A DNA stretch of 64,000 nt, taken from NCBI GenBank assembly GCA_964526835.1, contig CAZGMK010000001.1:62001-126000 (forward strand). Reading direction: 5' to 3'. The position numbers were made by a program, and so were the translations under genes. Positions 45,625 to 54,088 of the stretch are shown here, one piece after another. Position 1 is the first letter of the stretch, and every line of letters starts with the position of its first letter. This DNA is from DAOSXA01 sp964526835 (lineage in GTDB: Bacteria > Zixibacteria > MSB-5A5 > GN15 > FEB-12). The notes under the pieces are model-generated. The model did not search any database, had not been told where the DNA came from, and was given only the letters and a program-made list of their open reading frames with translations.

Positions 45625-46533
45625 TTAGGACATGTTACGAAATCCCCAGTTAAGCAGGCGTCGGGCTTCCTTGAAACGCAGGTTGTCCCCCGGCACGCCG
45701 AGAACCACCAGGGTCAGACGCTGGCCCTCCTCATTGTGCACGAGCGCTGTCAGGCAGTAGTCGGCGGCTCTGATATAGCCGGTCTTGCCGGCCTCGACCC
45801 ACCAGGGCGACCAGATGATTCGATTGGTGTTGCCGATTGTGAGTTGCTGCCCTCGGCGGTCCAGAAAGCGCATCGTGTGACGCTTCTTGCTAGTGATCTC
45901 GCCGATGAGTGGGTAATCCCTGGCATAATGCAATATCTTTGCGACTTCTGTAGCGGTGCTGACGTTGTTGCTGCTCAGCCCGCTCGGTTCCTCGAACCGG
46001 GTACTTCTGAGCCCGAGGCTTTCGACCTTCTTGTTCATCAGGTCGGCGAAGTCCTCGATCGAACCGGCTACAGCCCGCGCCAGCGCCCGAGCGGCGCGAT
46101 TGTCAGAGGACATCAGGGTGCTGTGCAGATAGTCCCTGAGCGTCATCTCCGTGCCGACCCGCAGGCGAGACCGTGACGAACGGTAGGCGTCCTGCCTGGT
46201 GATAACCTCGGTCGTGTCCAGGTCGACGCCAGAATCCAGCACCACCATGGCGGTCACCAGCTTGCTGATCGAGGCGATAGGGCGGACCTGGTCCGGATCC
46301 TTTGTGTAGAGTACCTGTCCGTTGTCGTAGTTGACCAGGATTGCGGACTTGAGATTCAGATAGGGTCCCTTGCGGACAGTGTCGAAGTCGAATCGGTACC
46401 TTTCGGAGGTGGCGGTGTTGAGCGGGTCAATGTCGATATCGAGCACATGCCCGCCTCCAGCCGAGAAGAACAACACGCCGGCCAGTCCCAGCAGGAAGAT
46501 ATTCAGTAGCTTAATCCGCTGCATACGACTCAT
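45625..46533 (-). CDS. D-alanyl-D-alanine carboxypeptidase (S11, DacA-like)
   Basis: 302 residues with an N-terminal signal or anchor segment (about 8-26). The active-site set is visible: SISK (nucleophile serine and lysine), SDN in LMSSDNRAARALA and KTG in EAGKTGYIRAADY. It trims the terminal D-Ala of murein stem peptides. It is shorter than E. coli PBP5 and lacks the long C-terminal domain with amphipathic anchor. It lies between ABC transporter genes and sugar-nucleotide genes on the same strand. Confidence 0.92.
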   Translation of the reverse strand: MSRMQRIKLLNIFLLGLAGVLFFSAGGGHVLDIDIDPLNTATSERYRFDFDTVRKGPYLNLKSAILVNYDNGQVLYTKDPDQVRPIASISKLVTAMVVLDSGVDLDTTEVITRQDAYRSSRSRLRVGTEMTLRDYLHSTLMSSDNRAARALARAVAGSIEDFADLMNKKVESLGLRSTRFEEPSGLSSNNVSTATEVAKILHYARDYPLIGEITSKKRHTMRFLDRRGQQLTIGNTNRIIWSPWWVEAGKTGYIRAADYCLTALVHNEEGQRLTLVVLGVPGDNLRFKEARRLLNWGFRNMS

Positions 46534-46545
46534 ATCGTCAATCCC

Positions 46546-47859
46546 TCAACTATACTTGATCCATTTGACTATCTCGGGAAGTGTAGGCCGTTTCCCATAC
46601 ATCAGGATGCCGACCCGGAATACCCGCGCGGTTACCCAAGTGATAATTATCACAGTCGCCACGATTATCAGCAGGCTCAAAAGTGATTCCCCGATGATGC
46701 CCGAAAACAGCGAGTACTCGGTCAGGCTGGGGGCCACAAAGACCAGTCTCATCATGGCCATGGTAGGCGCCGTAAAGGGTATCATGGAAAATGTCAGGGC
46801 AAGCGTCGAATGCGGATCCTGAACAATAGCAATGCCGAGGATAAATGGCAGTACCATAACCATGCTGATAGGGGCGACAAAATTCTGCGCCTCCTTCTCC
46901 GAAGTAACGATGGAGCCGACTAAGGCGAAGATCGCGGAATAGAGCATGTAGCCCGACACCAGGTACAATACGAAGAATGTCACCAGCGCCGGATCGAAGG
47001 CCAGTCGTCCGATGGCCGCATCAATGTCCAGGCTGGCTCTCATCATGAACAACCCGAAACCGACGACAAACCAAATAGCCACCTGGGTGAGGGTTGCGGC
47101 CCCGAGCCCGAGGATCTTGCCGAGCATCAGCTGGAAGGGGCTGACCGATGAGACCAGTACCTCCATGATGCGGCTGTTCTTCTCATCTATGACCGAACGC
47201 ATAACCAGCTGGCCGTAGCCGATAATCATACCGAACATGATACCGACGAATATGAGGGCCCCGAAATACTTCACCTCGAAAGGCAGGGACTCGCCCTTGG
47301 TATTCCGCATGGTCAGGTCGATGTCCTCGGTCAGGGTGAGCACCGAGTCAACCGACAGGTTGATCTGGGACTCCTCCAGGCGAACCGATGAAAGGACGTT
47401 TGAAAGCTGCCGTTCGAAGCGATTGATTGATCGCAGATTGTCGGAGTTCGAGACCAGGTAGGTGCCGGTGTCGGAGTACGGCGCATCGGGGTCGATTACG
47501 AGAAAGTACTTCAGCTTCTTGTCGCCGACGAGCTGGGATAGCGAGTCACTCACGCTGTGGAACCGCCTTGTTTCTTGCGGAGTGAAACGGAAGATCCGGT
47601 CCACTGCGTAGTAGGCGGTCGAATCGTCATCCAGCTTGTACTCTTCCAGTAGTTCGGTGAAGCTATCGCCGATGTCATGGACTGACCGGTCGATCACGGC
47701 CAGATGCTCGGTGGTCGACGATTTCATTGTGGCCAGAATGGCGGGAAGGACCATCACTCCGGCCATAAGCGCGGGCGTCAGAATCAGCCCGACCAGGAAC
47801 GATTTCTTTTTCACGACCTGCGCGTATTCGCGCCTGAAGACCGCCCAGAACTTGCTCAT
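46546..47859 (-). CDS. ABC-2 type transporter permease (NatB-like)
   Basis: 437 residues. A first membrane helix (about 20-45) is followed by a large extracytoplasmic domain (about 45-210), then about five helices in the C-terminal half, including VKYFGALIFVGIMFGMIIGYGQ and FGLFMMRASLD. Topology and the RREYAQVVKKKSFL start match Na+-export or exporter-type permeases. The substrate is unknown. It overlaps the ATPase gene as ATGA, so the two form one exporter. Confidence 0.9.
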   Translation of the reverse strand: MSKFWAVFRREYAQVVKKKSFLVGLILTPALMAGVMVLPAILATMKSSTTEHLAVIDRSVHDIGDSFTELLEEYKLDDDSTAYYAVDRIFRFTPQETRRFHSVSDSLSQLVGDKKLKYFLVIDPDAPYSDTGTYLVSNSDNLRSINRFERQLSNVLSSVRLEESQINLSVDSVLTLTEDIDLTMRNTKGESLPFEVKYFGALIFVGIMFGMIIGYGQLVMRSVIDEKNSRIMEVLVSSVSPFQLMLGKILGLGAATLTQVAIWFVVGFGLFMMRASLDIDAAIGRLAFDPALVTFFVLYLVSGYMLYSAIFALVGSIVTSEKEAQNFVAPISMVMVLPFILGIAIVQDPHSTLALTFSMIPFTAPTMAMMRLVFVAPSLTEYSLFSGIIGESLLSLLIIVATVIIITWVTARVFRVGILMYGKRPTLPEIVKWIKYS

Positions 47860-48788
47860 GACTGCACCTCCCCGCGCCGGAGTTCGACATCCTCGGGGTC
47901 GACCTGGGCCACATTGATAAAGATGTCGTACAATGACGGTTCAACCAGCTGGAAACGGCGCACGCCCACGCGATCCACAATGGCCCTGAGAATGGCTTTG
48001 CTGTCGGCTCCGTCCTTGAGCTGTAACTCCAGATAGTTGTTGAACTCGGTCATGGTGCGGACGCCCGGCAGGTCGGCGGTGAAAGCCCCGTCTCCTTCCA
48101 TCTCGATCTGAATCGTATTGGTTCCGAAGCGCGCCTTCACGTCGGCGAGGCTGCCGTCCAGAACCTTGCGTCCCTTGTTGATCATGCAGATATGATCGCA
48201 GATCTTCTCGGCCTGTTCCATGACATGGGTGGAAAAGAGGATTGTCTTTCCGGCGCGCTTGAGCTCCAGGATGACGCCCTTGATGAGCTCGATATTCAGC
48301 GGATCCAGCCCCGAAAAGAGCTCATCCAGGATCACCAGATCCGGATCGTGCAGGATCGTCGTGACGAACTGCAGCTTCTGCTGCATCCCTTTGGAAAGCT
48401 CCTCAACCTTCTTGTTCTTGTAGTCGGCGAGAGCCATTCGCTCGAGCCAGCCGTCAATTCGTTCGGTCACATCGGGGGCCGAACGGCCTTTTAGCTGCGC
48501 CAGGTATAACATTACCTCCGCAACCTGCATCTTCTTATAGAGACCTCGCTCTTCAGGCAGATAACCGACCCGGTTGAGGAAGTCCTTTGCCCGGGGCTTG
48601 CCGTCTATGAGTATCTCCCCCGAGTCCGGAATCGTAATGTTCATTATCATGCGTATAGTTGTAGTCTTCCCGGCGCCGTTGGGGCCAATGATCCCATATA
48701 TCCTGCCCTCGGGCGCCTCGAGCGAAAGTCGGTCCACGGCCACCTTGTCGCCGAAGCTCTTACTGACCTGATGCAATTCCAACTTCAT
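47856..48788 (-). CDS. ABC transporter ATP-binding protein (NatA-like)
   Basis: 310 residues: Walker A GPNGAGKTTT (about 36-45), signature LSKGMQQKL, Walker B LVILDELFSGLDP and the switch histidine in LFSTHVMEQAE. A C-terminal extension of about 80 residues (DUF4162-like) is typical of exporters in this group. It pairs with the permease downstream. Confidence 0.93.
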   Translation of the reverse strand: MKLELHQVSKSFGDKVAVDRLSLEAPEGRIYGIIGPNGAGKTTTIRMIMNITIPDSGEILIDGKPRAKDFLNRVGYLPEERGLYKKMQVAEVMLYLAQLKGRSAPDVTERIDGWLERMALADYKNKKVEELSKGMQQKLQFVTTILHDPDLVILDELFSGLDPLNIELIKGVILELKRAGKTILFSTHVMEQAEKICDHICMINKGRKVLDGSLADVKARFGTNTIQIEMEGDGAFTADLPGVRTMTEFNNYLELQLKDGADSKAILRAIVDRVGVRRFQLVEPSLYDIFINVAQVDPEDVELRRGEVQS

Positions 48789-48852
48789 AGTTAGATCCTC
48801 TAGTATGTTCGGGCGCCGGAAGGGTCAACCAAAAACAGAATCGCCTGCCCTG

Positions 48853-49662
48853 CTATCGGGCAAGCATCTCACGGAAATCCCGGGCGTTACCGGCTGCATG
48901 GCCCAAATGACAATTATTGAAGAACACGTACACAAACTTGCATTTGGCGGCCAGCTTCCGGACCTTGTTTCGCCACTCGCGCAGTTCCTGCTCGGAGTAA
49001 CGGTAATCGTACCGCAGCGGACCACCGTGCCACCATTGCTCGCTGTTTCGACCATGCAGTCTCACGTAACCGATGTCCGTCGTGGCAAAGCAGTCCGGAT
49101 TGAGCAGGTGCGGAAGCGGTGGTTCGTCCACCGAAACGTAGCCGATACCGGCAGCCTTCAGGTGATCGTACATGGACCTGTTAACCCAGCTATTGTGGCG
49201 AAACTCGACGAACAACCGGTGGGGTTGCAGTGCCTCATGAATCGCGCTGATGTAATCCAGGTTGCCCCGGCCGAATTTGAACGAATACGGAAACTGGGCC
49301 AGAAGACCGGCCAGGCATCCCCTCTCCTTCATCGGTTTCAGGCACTCCAGATAGGCGGGCAGGTGCTCTTCGACATTCTCCCGCCGGTGGGTGAACGTCT
49401 GCGGCGCCTTGACCATGAAGTCGAAGCCTTCAGGAGCCTTCTCTGCGATGTTATGCATAACCGCAGGATGCGGTACGCGATAGTATGTCGAGTTGATCTC
49501 AACCGTTGGAAAATGCTGAACGTAGTGATCCAGCATTTTGCCCTTGCTGATCTTCTGGGGATAGAACTCGCCGCGCCAATCCTCGAAGCTGTATCCCGAG
49601 GTTCCGACTCTTATCTGTCCGATCGCTTTCGGGCTGTCTGCATTGTCTGTCATGTTCCTCAC
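48853..49662 (-). CDS. DUF72 family TIM-barrel protein
   Basis: 269 residues with the family phrases RVGTSGYSFEDWRGEFYP, VEINSTYYRVPHPAV, FDFMVKAPQTFTH, FVEFRHNSW, YVRLHGRN and YVFFNNCHLGHAAGNA. The biochemical role of DUF72 is unknown. The start is either GTG at 49662 or ATG at 49653, and both have poor ribosome-binding sites. It lies 90 bases downstream of the zinc-ribbon gene on the same strand and might share its transcript. Confidence 0.88.
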   Translation of the reverse strand: MRNMTDNADSPKAIGQIRVGTSGYSFEDWRGEFYPQKISKGKMLDHYVQHFPTVEINSTYYRVPHPAVMHNIAEKAPEGFDFMVKAPQTFTHRRENVEEHLPAYLECLKPMKERGCLAGLLAQFPYSFKFGRGNLDYISAIHEALQPHRLFVEFRHNSWVNRSMYDHLKAAGIGYVSVDEPPLPHLLNPDCFATTDIGYVRLHGRNSEQWWHGGPLRYDYRYSEQELREWRNKVRKLAAKCKFVYVFFNNCHLGHAAGNARDFREMLAR

Positions 49663-49752
49663 GTGATACGATACCTGGTTTACGACAAGATACTCACCGG
49701 GTTGCGCGCGGCAACAGCGGGGATGCTCACATTTCTACGGCAGGCGCAGATA

Positions 49753-49899
49753 TCAGACTCGCCCGCGCGGACCCCTGTCTCGACGGGTGGGCAGTCGTTG
49801 AAAGCGAATGTATCCGCAATACCTGCAGACCCACTTACGCTGCTTGTGGTAGCTGCGTTTGCGCTCGATCATGGATTTGCGGCATCGTGGGCAGCGCAT
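49753..49899 (-). CDS. 48-residue zinc-ribbon protein
   Basis: A short frame of 48 codons with an ATG at 49899, 5 bases after the stop of the preceding membrane-protein gene. It contains CPRC (residues 3-6) and CRYC (25-28), an arrangement of two CxxC pairs 18 residues apart that is characteristic of a small zinc ribbon. The rest is strongly basic (RKRSYHKQRK), so nucleic-acid binding is possible. Codon choice resembles the neighbouring genes. I know of no named family for it. Its position suggests it is the last gene of the unassigned membrane cassette. Confidence 0.65.
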   Translation of the reverse strand: MRCPRCRKSMIERKRSYHKQRKWVCRYCGYIRFQRLPTRRDRGPRGRV

Positions 49900-49904
49900 G
49901 GACT

Positions 49905-50513
49905 TCAGTTTGTCAGATGAAGGAAGTCGGTCAGCAGGAATTCCATCCGCCCGATGAAGGTCGACATCCGCGACATAACCGTATAGCCGAAGGTAGTGCC
50001 GAAAAAGACCATCAGAAACCAGGTACCGACCTTCGCAGTTCCCCCCAGCATCCCCTCGTGCTCGCGCGAGAAGTAGAAATAGAGTAGGGTGGTGATCACC
50101 CCGATCAGGACTACCAACGCGGCCAGGTCGAGACTACCGGCGGATACCAGCGAAGTCGTAGTTGCCTCGATCTGTCGGATGGTCCGAGCTTCGAGCATCA
50201 CCGGAATGGCGATGCCGGCGCCCGATCCGATCATGACCGCAATGGGAATGCGCGAAAGAGGCATGGTCTTGCCGTAAAATCGCGCGAACATCATCAATCC
50301 GAGCAGCAAGGGAACAACCAGGGCAACCTCTCCCCCGCCCAATGGTTCAAACAGCAAATCCATCAGCGTCGTATTCCAGACGGTGACCAGTGTATATCCA
50401 ATGGAGACACCAATCAAGAGCGACTCGGCCAACCGGTAGACCGGGTTGTCCCTGTAAAGAAAAGTCAGGATAGCCAGAGTGAGCACGCCGGCGATGGCTG
50501 TTCCCGCATCCAC
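49905..50513 (-). CDS. polytopic membrane protein of unknown function (cassette gene 4)
   Basis: 202 residues with about six hydrophobic segments (about 5-19, 29-50, 65-80, 90-108, 128-147 and 160-178). The most distinctive phrase is FLYRDNPVYRLAESLLIGVSIGY near the N-terminus. I recognise no catalytic motif. It starts 3 bases after the stop of cassette gene 3 and is followed by the zinc-ribbon gene. Tight packing indicates a shared function with the three genes upstream. Confidence 0.75.
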   Translation of the reverse strand: MDAGTAIAGVLTLAILTFLYRDNPVYRLAESLLIGVSIGYTLVTVWNTTLMDLLFEPLGGGEVALVVPLLLGLMMFARFYGKTMPLSRIPIAVMIGSGAGIAIPVMLEARTIRQIEATTTSLVSAGSLDLAALVVLIGVITTLLYFYFSREHEGMLGGTAKVGTWFLMVFFGTTFGYTVMSRMSTFIGRMEFLLTDFLHLTN

Positions 50514-50516
50514 CGC

Positions 50517-51335
50517 TCAGTCCCGCCTTCTTTTGCCAGTCAGGTAGTAGACGACATTCCCGAGAATGATCAACAGGATCACGTACAAATGAGCGGTCGA
50601 TTGAGCCAGCATGCCCCGGGCGCCGCCGCCTTCTCGGCCAAGGAGCGATTCGTATTCAGCGGCCCCGCGCAATCCGCCGATCATGGCGTGCATCTGTCCG
50701 CTGGCCAGATACGGATCGTAAGTGGTCACCATGGCGGCGGTCACCGCTCCGAGCACCATCACATTGTAGCGGGCCCCGGCGTATTCTATCCAGTGCGTGC
50801 TGAGAGAGCCATCAGCAATTGAGACTACCGCGGCGACATCGTCGTATCGCTCCACAGCCTTGAGAATCGGGTGTTGACCGTATGGAAAGTCCAGATAGTC
50901 CAGAGGAAAGGTCGACGACATGGATTCCCCCAGCGAGAGAATGGCCGCGATGTACTGCGGCTTGAACCCGAGGTAGACATAGTCCTCCCCATACTTCGCG
51001 CCATACTCCTGGCCGACTTGCTCCAGCAGACGGTATCCGATGGCTGTCCCCTCGGCCAGCAGAGCCATGCCGATGATCTTGTGGTCGCGCTCGAATGCAT
51101 GGCGCAGCAGAGCCAGCGCGATCGGACGGATTTCCGGCAGCGACGAGGCCTCATGATCGAATGAGACCAGCAGCACCGATCCCGGCGGCAGGCTCTCGAT
51201 GTAGTTGTACATGCGCTGTGTTTCCGAAGAGACGCGTGTTTCCAGACGAATACCCGATACCATGGCGACGGCTATCAGCACGAAGAGACCCGCGAATATC
51301 AGATGTCTTGCGTTGACTTTGCCCCTCATTGTCAC
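50517..51335 (-). CDS. bitopic protein with large extracytoplasmic domain, unknown function (cassette gene 3)
   Basis: 272 residues. An N-terminal helix (about 11-29) and a C-terminal helix (about 248-266) bracket a domain of about 210 residues. The positive-inside rule (basic head, KRRRD tail) puts this domain outside the cytoplasm. The domain has a Rossmann-like rhythm (GSVLLVSFDHEASSLPEIRP, HKIIGMALLAEGTAIGY, YVYLGFKPQYIAAILSLGE, VAAVVSIADGSLSTHWIEY). I recognise no family. It overlaps cassette gene 2 as ATGA. Confidence 0.75.
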   Translation of the reverse strand: MTMRGKVNARHLIFAGLFVLIAVAMVSGIRLETRVSSETQRMYNYIESLPPGSVLLVSFDHEASSLPEIRPIALALLRHAFERDHKIIGMALLAEGTAIGYRLLEQVGQEYGAKYGEDYVYLGFKPQYIAAILSLGESMSSTFPLDYLDFPYGQHPILKAVERYDDVAAVVSIADGSLSTHWIEYAGARYNVMVLGAVTAAMVTTYDPYLASGQMHAMIGGLRGAAEYESLLGREGGGARGMLAQSTAHLYVILLIILGNVVYYLTGKRRRD

Positions 51336-51952
51336 TTCTCACTTCCCAGCCAGGTTCTCTCTATTCCCACAATGACCCGCAGCGACGTAGTCAACGAGCC
51401 CAGTCCTATTCCTATCAGTATGGCGCGCCGGGCCGCCATTGACGGGTTGTTCCGGATCCAGTCGGCGACACCCGGAAGCCACCCGCCCACCCATGCACCC
51501 AGCTCGCTTCGGCTCAGCAGGGTGATGAGCGCCGCCGCCAGAAGGAGCGTGGCCGCGCTCGAGCGGGCGCGAAAACCGCGATATGCGGCCGAAGCCACAA
51601 AGAAGGCCAGCAGCGCAAAGACAGTCGATTGCATCGGAGCCTGGACATTCTCGAACATCCACATGAACGGACTATCGATTCGAATACCCCAGATCACGGC
51701 CAACAACGGCATGACAACAATACCGCCCAGAGTGACGAGACGATATAGCGGTTCGTCGCGATTTCGGAGTTGCTTGAGATTGATGCGAACCACACCAATG
51801 ACCCCGACCAGCAACGCGAAAGCGAAGATTATCTGCCAGTACTCGATTATCGTCTGATTGAACTTGCGCGCGATCGGGTGGGCCGAGAAGTACTGCAGGA
51901 ACATGACCACCCCGAAAGCGAAACATACAATGAGCGCCAGGCGTCGTCCCAT
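51332..51952 (-). CDS. polytopic membrane protein of unknown function (cassette gene 2)
   Basis: 206 residues with about five hydrophobic segments (about 5-20, 37-55, 70-88, 105-122 and 132-148), plus an amphipathic C-terminal stretch. NRDEPLYRLVTLGGIVVMPL near residue 63 recalls the YRDNPVYRLAESLLIG phrase of cassette gene 4, so the two may be distant relatives. No enzymatic motif is visible. It overlaps gene 1 by one base (TAATG) and gene 3 by four. Confidence 0.75.
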   Translation of the reverse strand: MGRRLALIVCFAFGVVMFLQYFSAHPIARKFNQTIIEYWQIIFAFALLVGVIGVVRINLKQLRNRDEPLYRLVTLGGIVVMPLLAVIWGIRIDSPFMWMFENVQAPMQSTVFALLAFFVASAAYRGFRARSSAATLLLAAALITLLSRSELGAWVGGWLPGVADWIRNNPSMAARRAILIGIGLGSLTTSLRVIVGIERTWLGSEK

Positions 51953-52794
51953 TAGAAACCGCCCCCGCCGATTTCAGATATTGTGGCCCAGGCGGTCCAC
52001 CCGATCAGGACGCCGATGATCAGGACTTTCATCCAGTCCTGGGCGCGAACCGAGGCCAGAATAGAAGGATCTCCGGACAAGTAGCCCGAGGCCGCGAACA
52101 GTTCCTCACCGATCAGCGTGTAATCGCAGGCCACGATGAAGAACGACAGCTGAATCGTCGAGTCGGTCCCTGCTATCTGAATGGCCCCGGCAATGTTGCC
52201 GGTCTCAGCCAGAATTAGAGATTCAGCCTCGAACGTGCCGAGCAGGAAGATCGACGCAGGCTTCAGTCTGGCGATCATGCCGTCAACCGCAGCGGCGTAG
52301 CCGAATTGTGACGACGTCACATAAGTGATGTCATCCTCGCGATAACGATCTGCGAAGCCGGTGGCTGCGTAGCTCCCCCGGACCACTTCCTGCGCCACCG
52401 TCATGATCACCGGATCGTGAGTTGGATAGACCAGACGGCAGTTATACTGGGCGGTCTTTTCCGCCACCTGGCCGAGGATGTTCATCGATGCAATCGTGGT
52501 CGGCCGCTGGATGTCGCCACCCCACCCGGGCGTGTACAGCACAGGTCGAGCCATTTCGGTGGCTCGGCCGACCGCATCGTCGACCGCCTGCAAGCCGGCA
52601 ATCCTGCGAACCCTGAACTTCTCGCGAGTGGAACGATGCAGAGTCGTGTACAAGACAATGAAGATGGCCACTGCCGAGGCTATCAGGGTGGGCAGCCGGG
52701 CGAGGTCGAACCAAGCCGGATCTGTAGCTGCGACAATGGCATGCAACATGTAACCCAGAGAGCACGCGGAACCCGCCTGCTTCAACAAAAACAT
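51952..52794 (-). CDS. membrane-anchored protein of unknown function (cassette gene 1)
   Basis: 280 residues from the ATG at 52794. Two N-terminal helices (about 12-22 and 33-52) are followed by a basic turn (STREKFRVRR), a soluble domain of about 185 residues, and a C-terminal helix (about 255-272). Conserved-looking phrases are VLYTPGWGGDIQRPTTIASMN, YPTHDPVIMTVAQEVV and FLLGTFEAESLILAETGN. The frame is open further upstream to 53070, but that lies over the divergent binding-protein gene and lacks similarity. No Shine-Dalgarno sequence is evident, so the start is uncertain. I recognise no function. Confidence 0.7.
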   Translation of the reverse strand: MFLLKQAGSACSLGYMLHAIVAATDPAWFDLARLPTLIASAVAIFIVLYTTLHRSTREKFRVRRIAGLQAVDDAVGRATEMARPVLYTPGWGGDIQRPTTIASMNILGQVAEKTAQYNCRLVYPTHDPVIMTVAQEVVRGSYAATGFADRYREDDITYVTSSQFGYAAAVDGMIARLKPASIFLLGTFEAESLILAETGNIAGAIQIAGTDSTIQLSFFIVACDYTLIGEELFAASGYLSGDPSILASVRAQDWMKVLIIGVLIGWTAWATISEIGGGGF

Positions 52795-52870
52795 TTTTTG
52801 ATTGCCCGGCGGCCCTCCGGCTCCTATATCTAGGCCGATTGTGAGCGATAATACTGCGAGTGTGTGAACT

Positions 52871-54088
52871 ATGATTAGAAGATTGTCACAATGGATTGTG
52901 GTTCTGGCGGCGACTCTCGTTTTGGCGCCAGCGGGTTCAGCGGTCGAGATCGAATGGTGGCAGTTCTGGACCGACCCGGACATAAAGCCAACTATAGAAG
53001 AGATTGTCGCGGAATTCGAAAACGCCAATCCCGAGATCAATGTCAAGCTGACAGACCTGACGTGGGCCAACGGCCACGAGAAGATAGTGATCGCGCTGGC
53101 CTCGGGAACCGGACCCGACGTGATGGAACTGGGCTCGGACTGGATCGCTCAATTCGCAGCAAAAGGCCACCTGGCCGATATCTCCGAGTGGATTGCCGAC
53201 GACTCATCGGAGTTCAGCGGCTGGGGCATGGCTACTTACGAAGGCAAGGTCTGGGCCAAGCCGTGGATTCTGGGGACACGGGTTATTTTTGCCAACCGCG
53301 ACTTGCTCAGGCGGGCCGGGTTTGACGACGACTTCGTGCCGGTGACTCTTGAACAACTGAAACAGGCCGCATACAAGATCGACAGCCTCGGCCCTGATAT
53401 CTATGGTTGGGGCTCGAATACGGCCGAGAAGCATCGATTGTACAAGAAGTTCATGCCGTTTTTCTGGACCTGGGGGGCGCAGGTCTTTTCCGATGACGGC
53501 AGGTATTGCGTTCTTTCCTCCATGCCGGCGATTGAGGCCCTTCGTTACTATAAGGAGCTGCACGACTCCTGCGGCTACGTGGATACACAACGGGGAATCG
53601 AGGACGCCTTCCTGCGTGGGAAGGTCGGTCTGATTATCAGTGGCGAGTGGCTGCTGAAACGTATCAAGAAGGGGAGCCACGACATCGATTTCGTGACTTC
53701 GCTGTTCCCGGGTGAGCGATATCCCGGTCGTTCGTTTCTCGGAGGCGAGTTTCTGGCGGTGAACGCCAGGTCCGACCACAAGGAAGCCGCCATGCGGCTG
53801 ATCGACTGGATCACCAAACCCGATAATCAACTGCGCTTCTGCCGGGCGAATAGCTCGGCCAACCCGTCCTCAATCGAGGCCCAGCAGCACGATTATTTCC
53901 GGAGTGACGAGAACCTGCAGACGTTTATCAAGCAACTGCGACTGACCCGCCATCCCCCCGTGGTCCCCAACTGGGTAAAGATCGAAGCGTTGATCGAGCA
54001 GGCGGTTGAAAACGCCCTGTTCGAATCAGGCCTGGTCGCCGAGGAACTGCGCATTGCCCGCGGAAAGATAGCCGGCCTGAAGGAATAG
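52871..54088 (+). CDS. extracellular solute-binding protein, family 1 (sugar ABC importer)
   Basis: 405 residues with a signal peptide (about 1-24, ending GSAVE) and the family 1 pattern EWWQFWTDPDIKPTIEEIVAEFENANP, ALASGTGPDVMELGSDWIAQFAAKG and KVGLIISGEWLL. It lacks a lipobox, so it should be a free periplasmic protein. It captures a carbohydrate for the permeases encoded next. GATAAT at 52847-52852 may be its -10 box. The gene is divergent from the membrane cassette, with a shared 76-base control region. Confidence 0.9.
   Translation: MIRRLSQWIVVLAATLVLAPAGSAVEIEWWQFWTDPDIKPTIEEIVAEFENANPEINVKLTDLTWANGHEKIVIALASGTGPDVMELGSDWIAQFAAKGHLADISEWIADDSSEFSGWGMATYEGKVWAKPWILGTRVIFANRDLLRRAGFDDDFVPVTLEQLKQAAYKIDSLGPDIYGWGSNTAEKHRLYKKFMPFFWTWGAQVFSDDGRYCVLSSMPAIEALRYYKELHDSCGYVDTQRGIEDAFLRGKVGLIISGEWLLKRIKKGSHDIDFVTSLFPGERYPGRSFLGGEFLAVNARSDHKEAAMRLIDWITKPDNQLRFCRANSSANPSSIEAQQHDYFRSDENLQTFIKQLRLTRHPPVVPNWVKIEALIEQAVENALFESGLVAEELRIARGKIAGLKE

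Noticed and set aside
48805..49920. 371-codon open frame on the plus strand opposite the DUF72 gene
   Set aside because: The minus-strand DUF72 protein carries clear family motifs, while the plus-strand product shows none and also crosses the zinc-ribbon gene.
52795..53070. Upstream extension of cassette gene 1
   Set aside because: It lies antisense to the signal peptide and N-terminus of the solute-binding protein and would remove the divergent promoter region.
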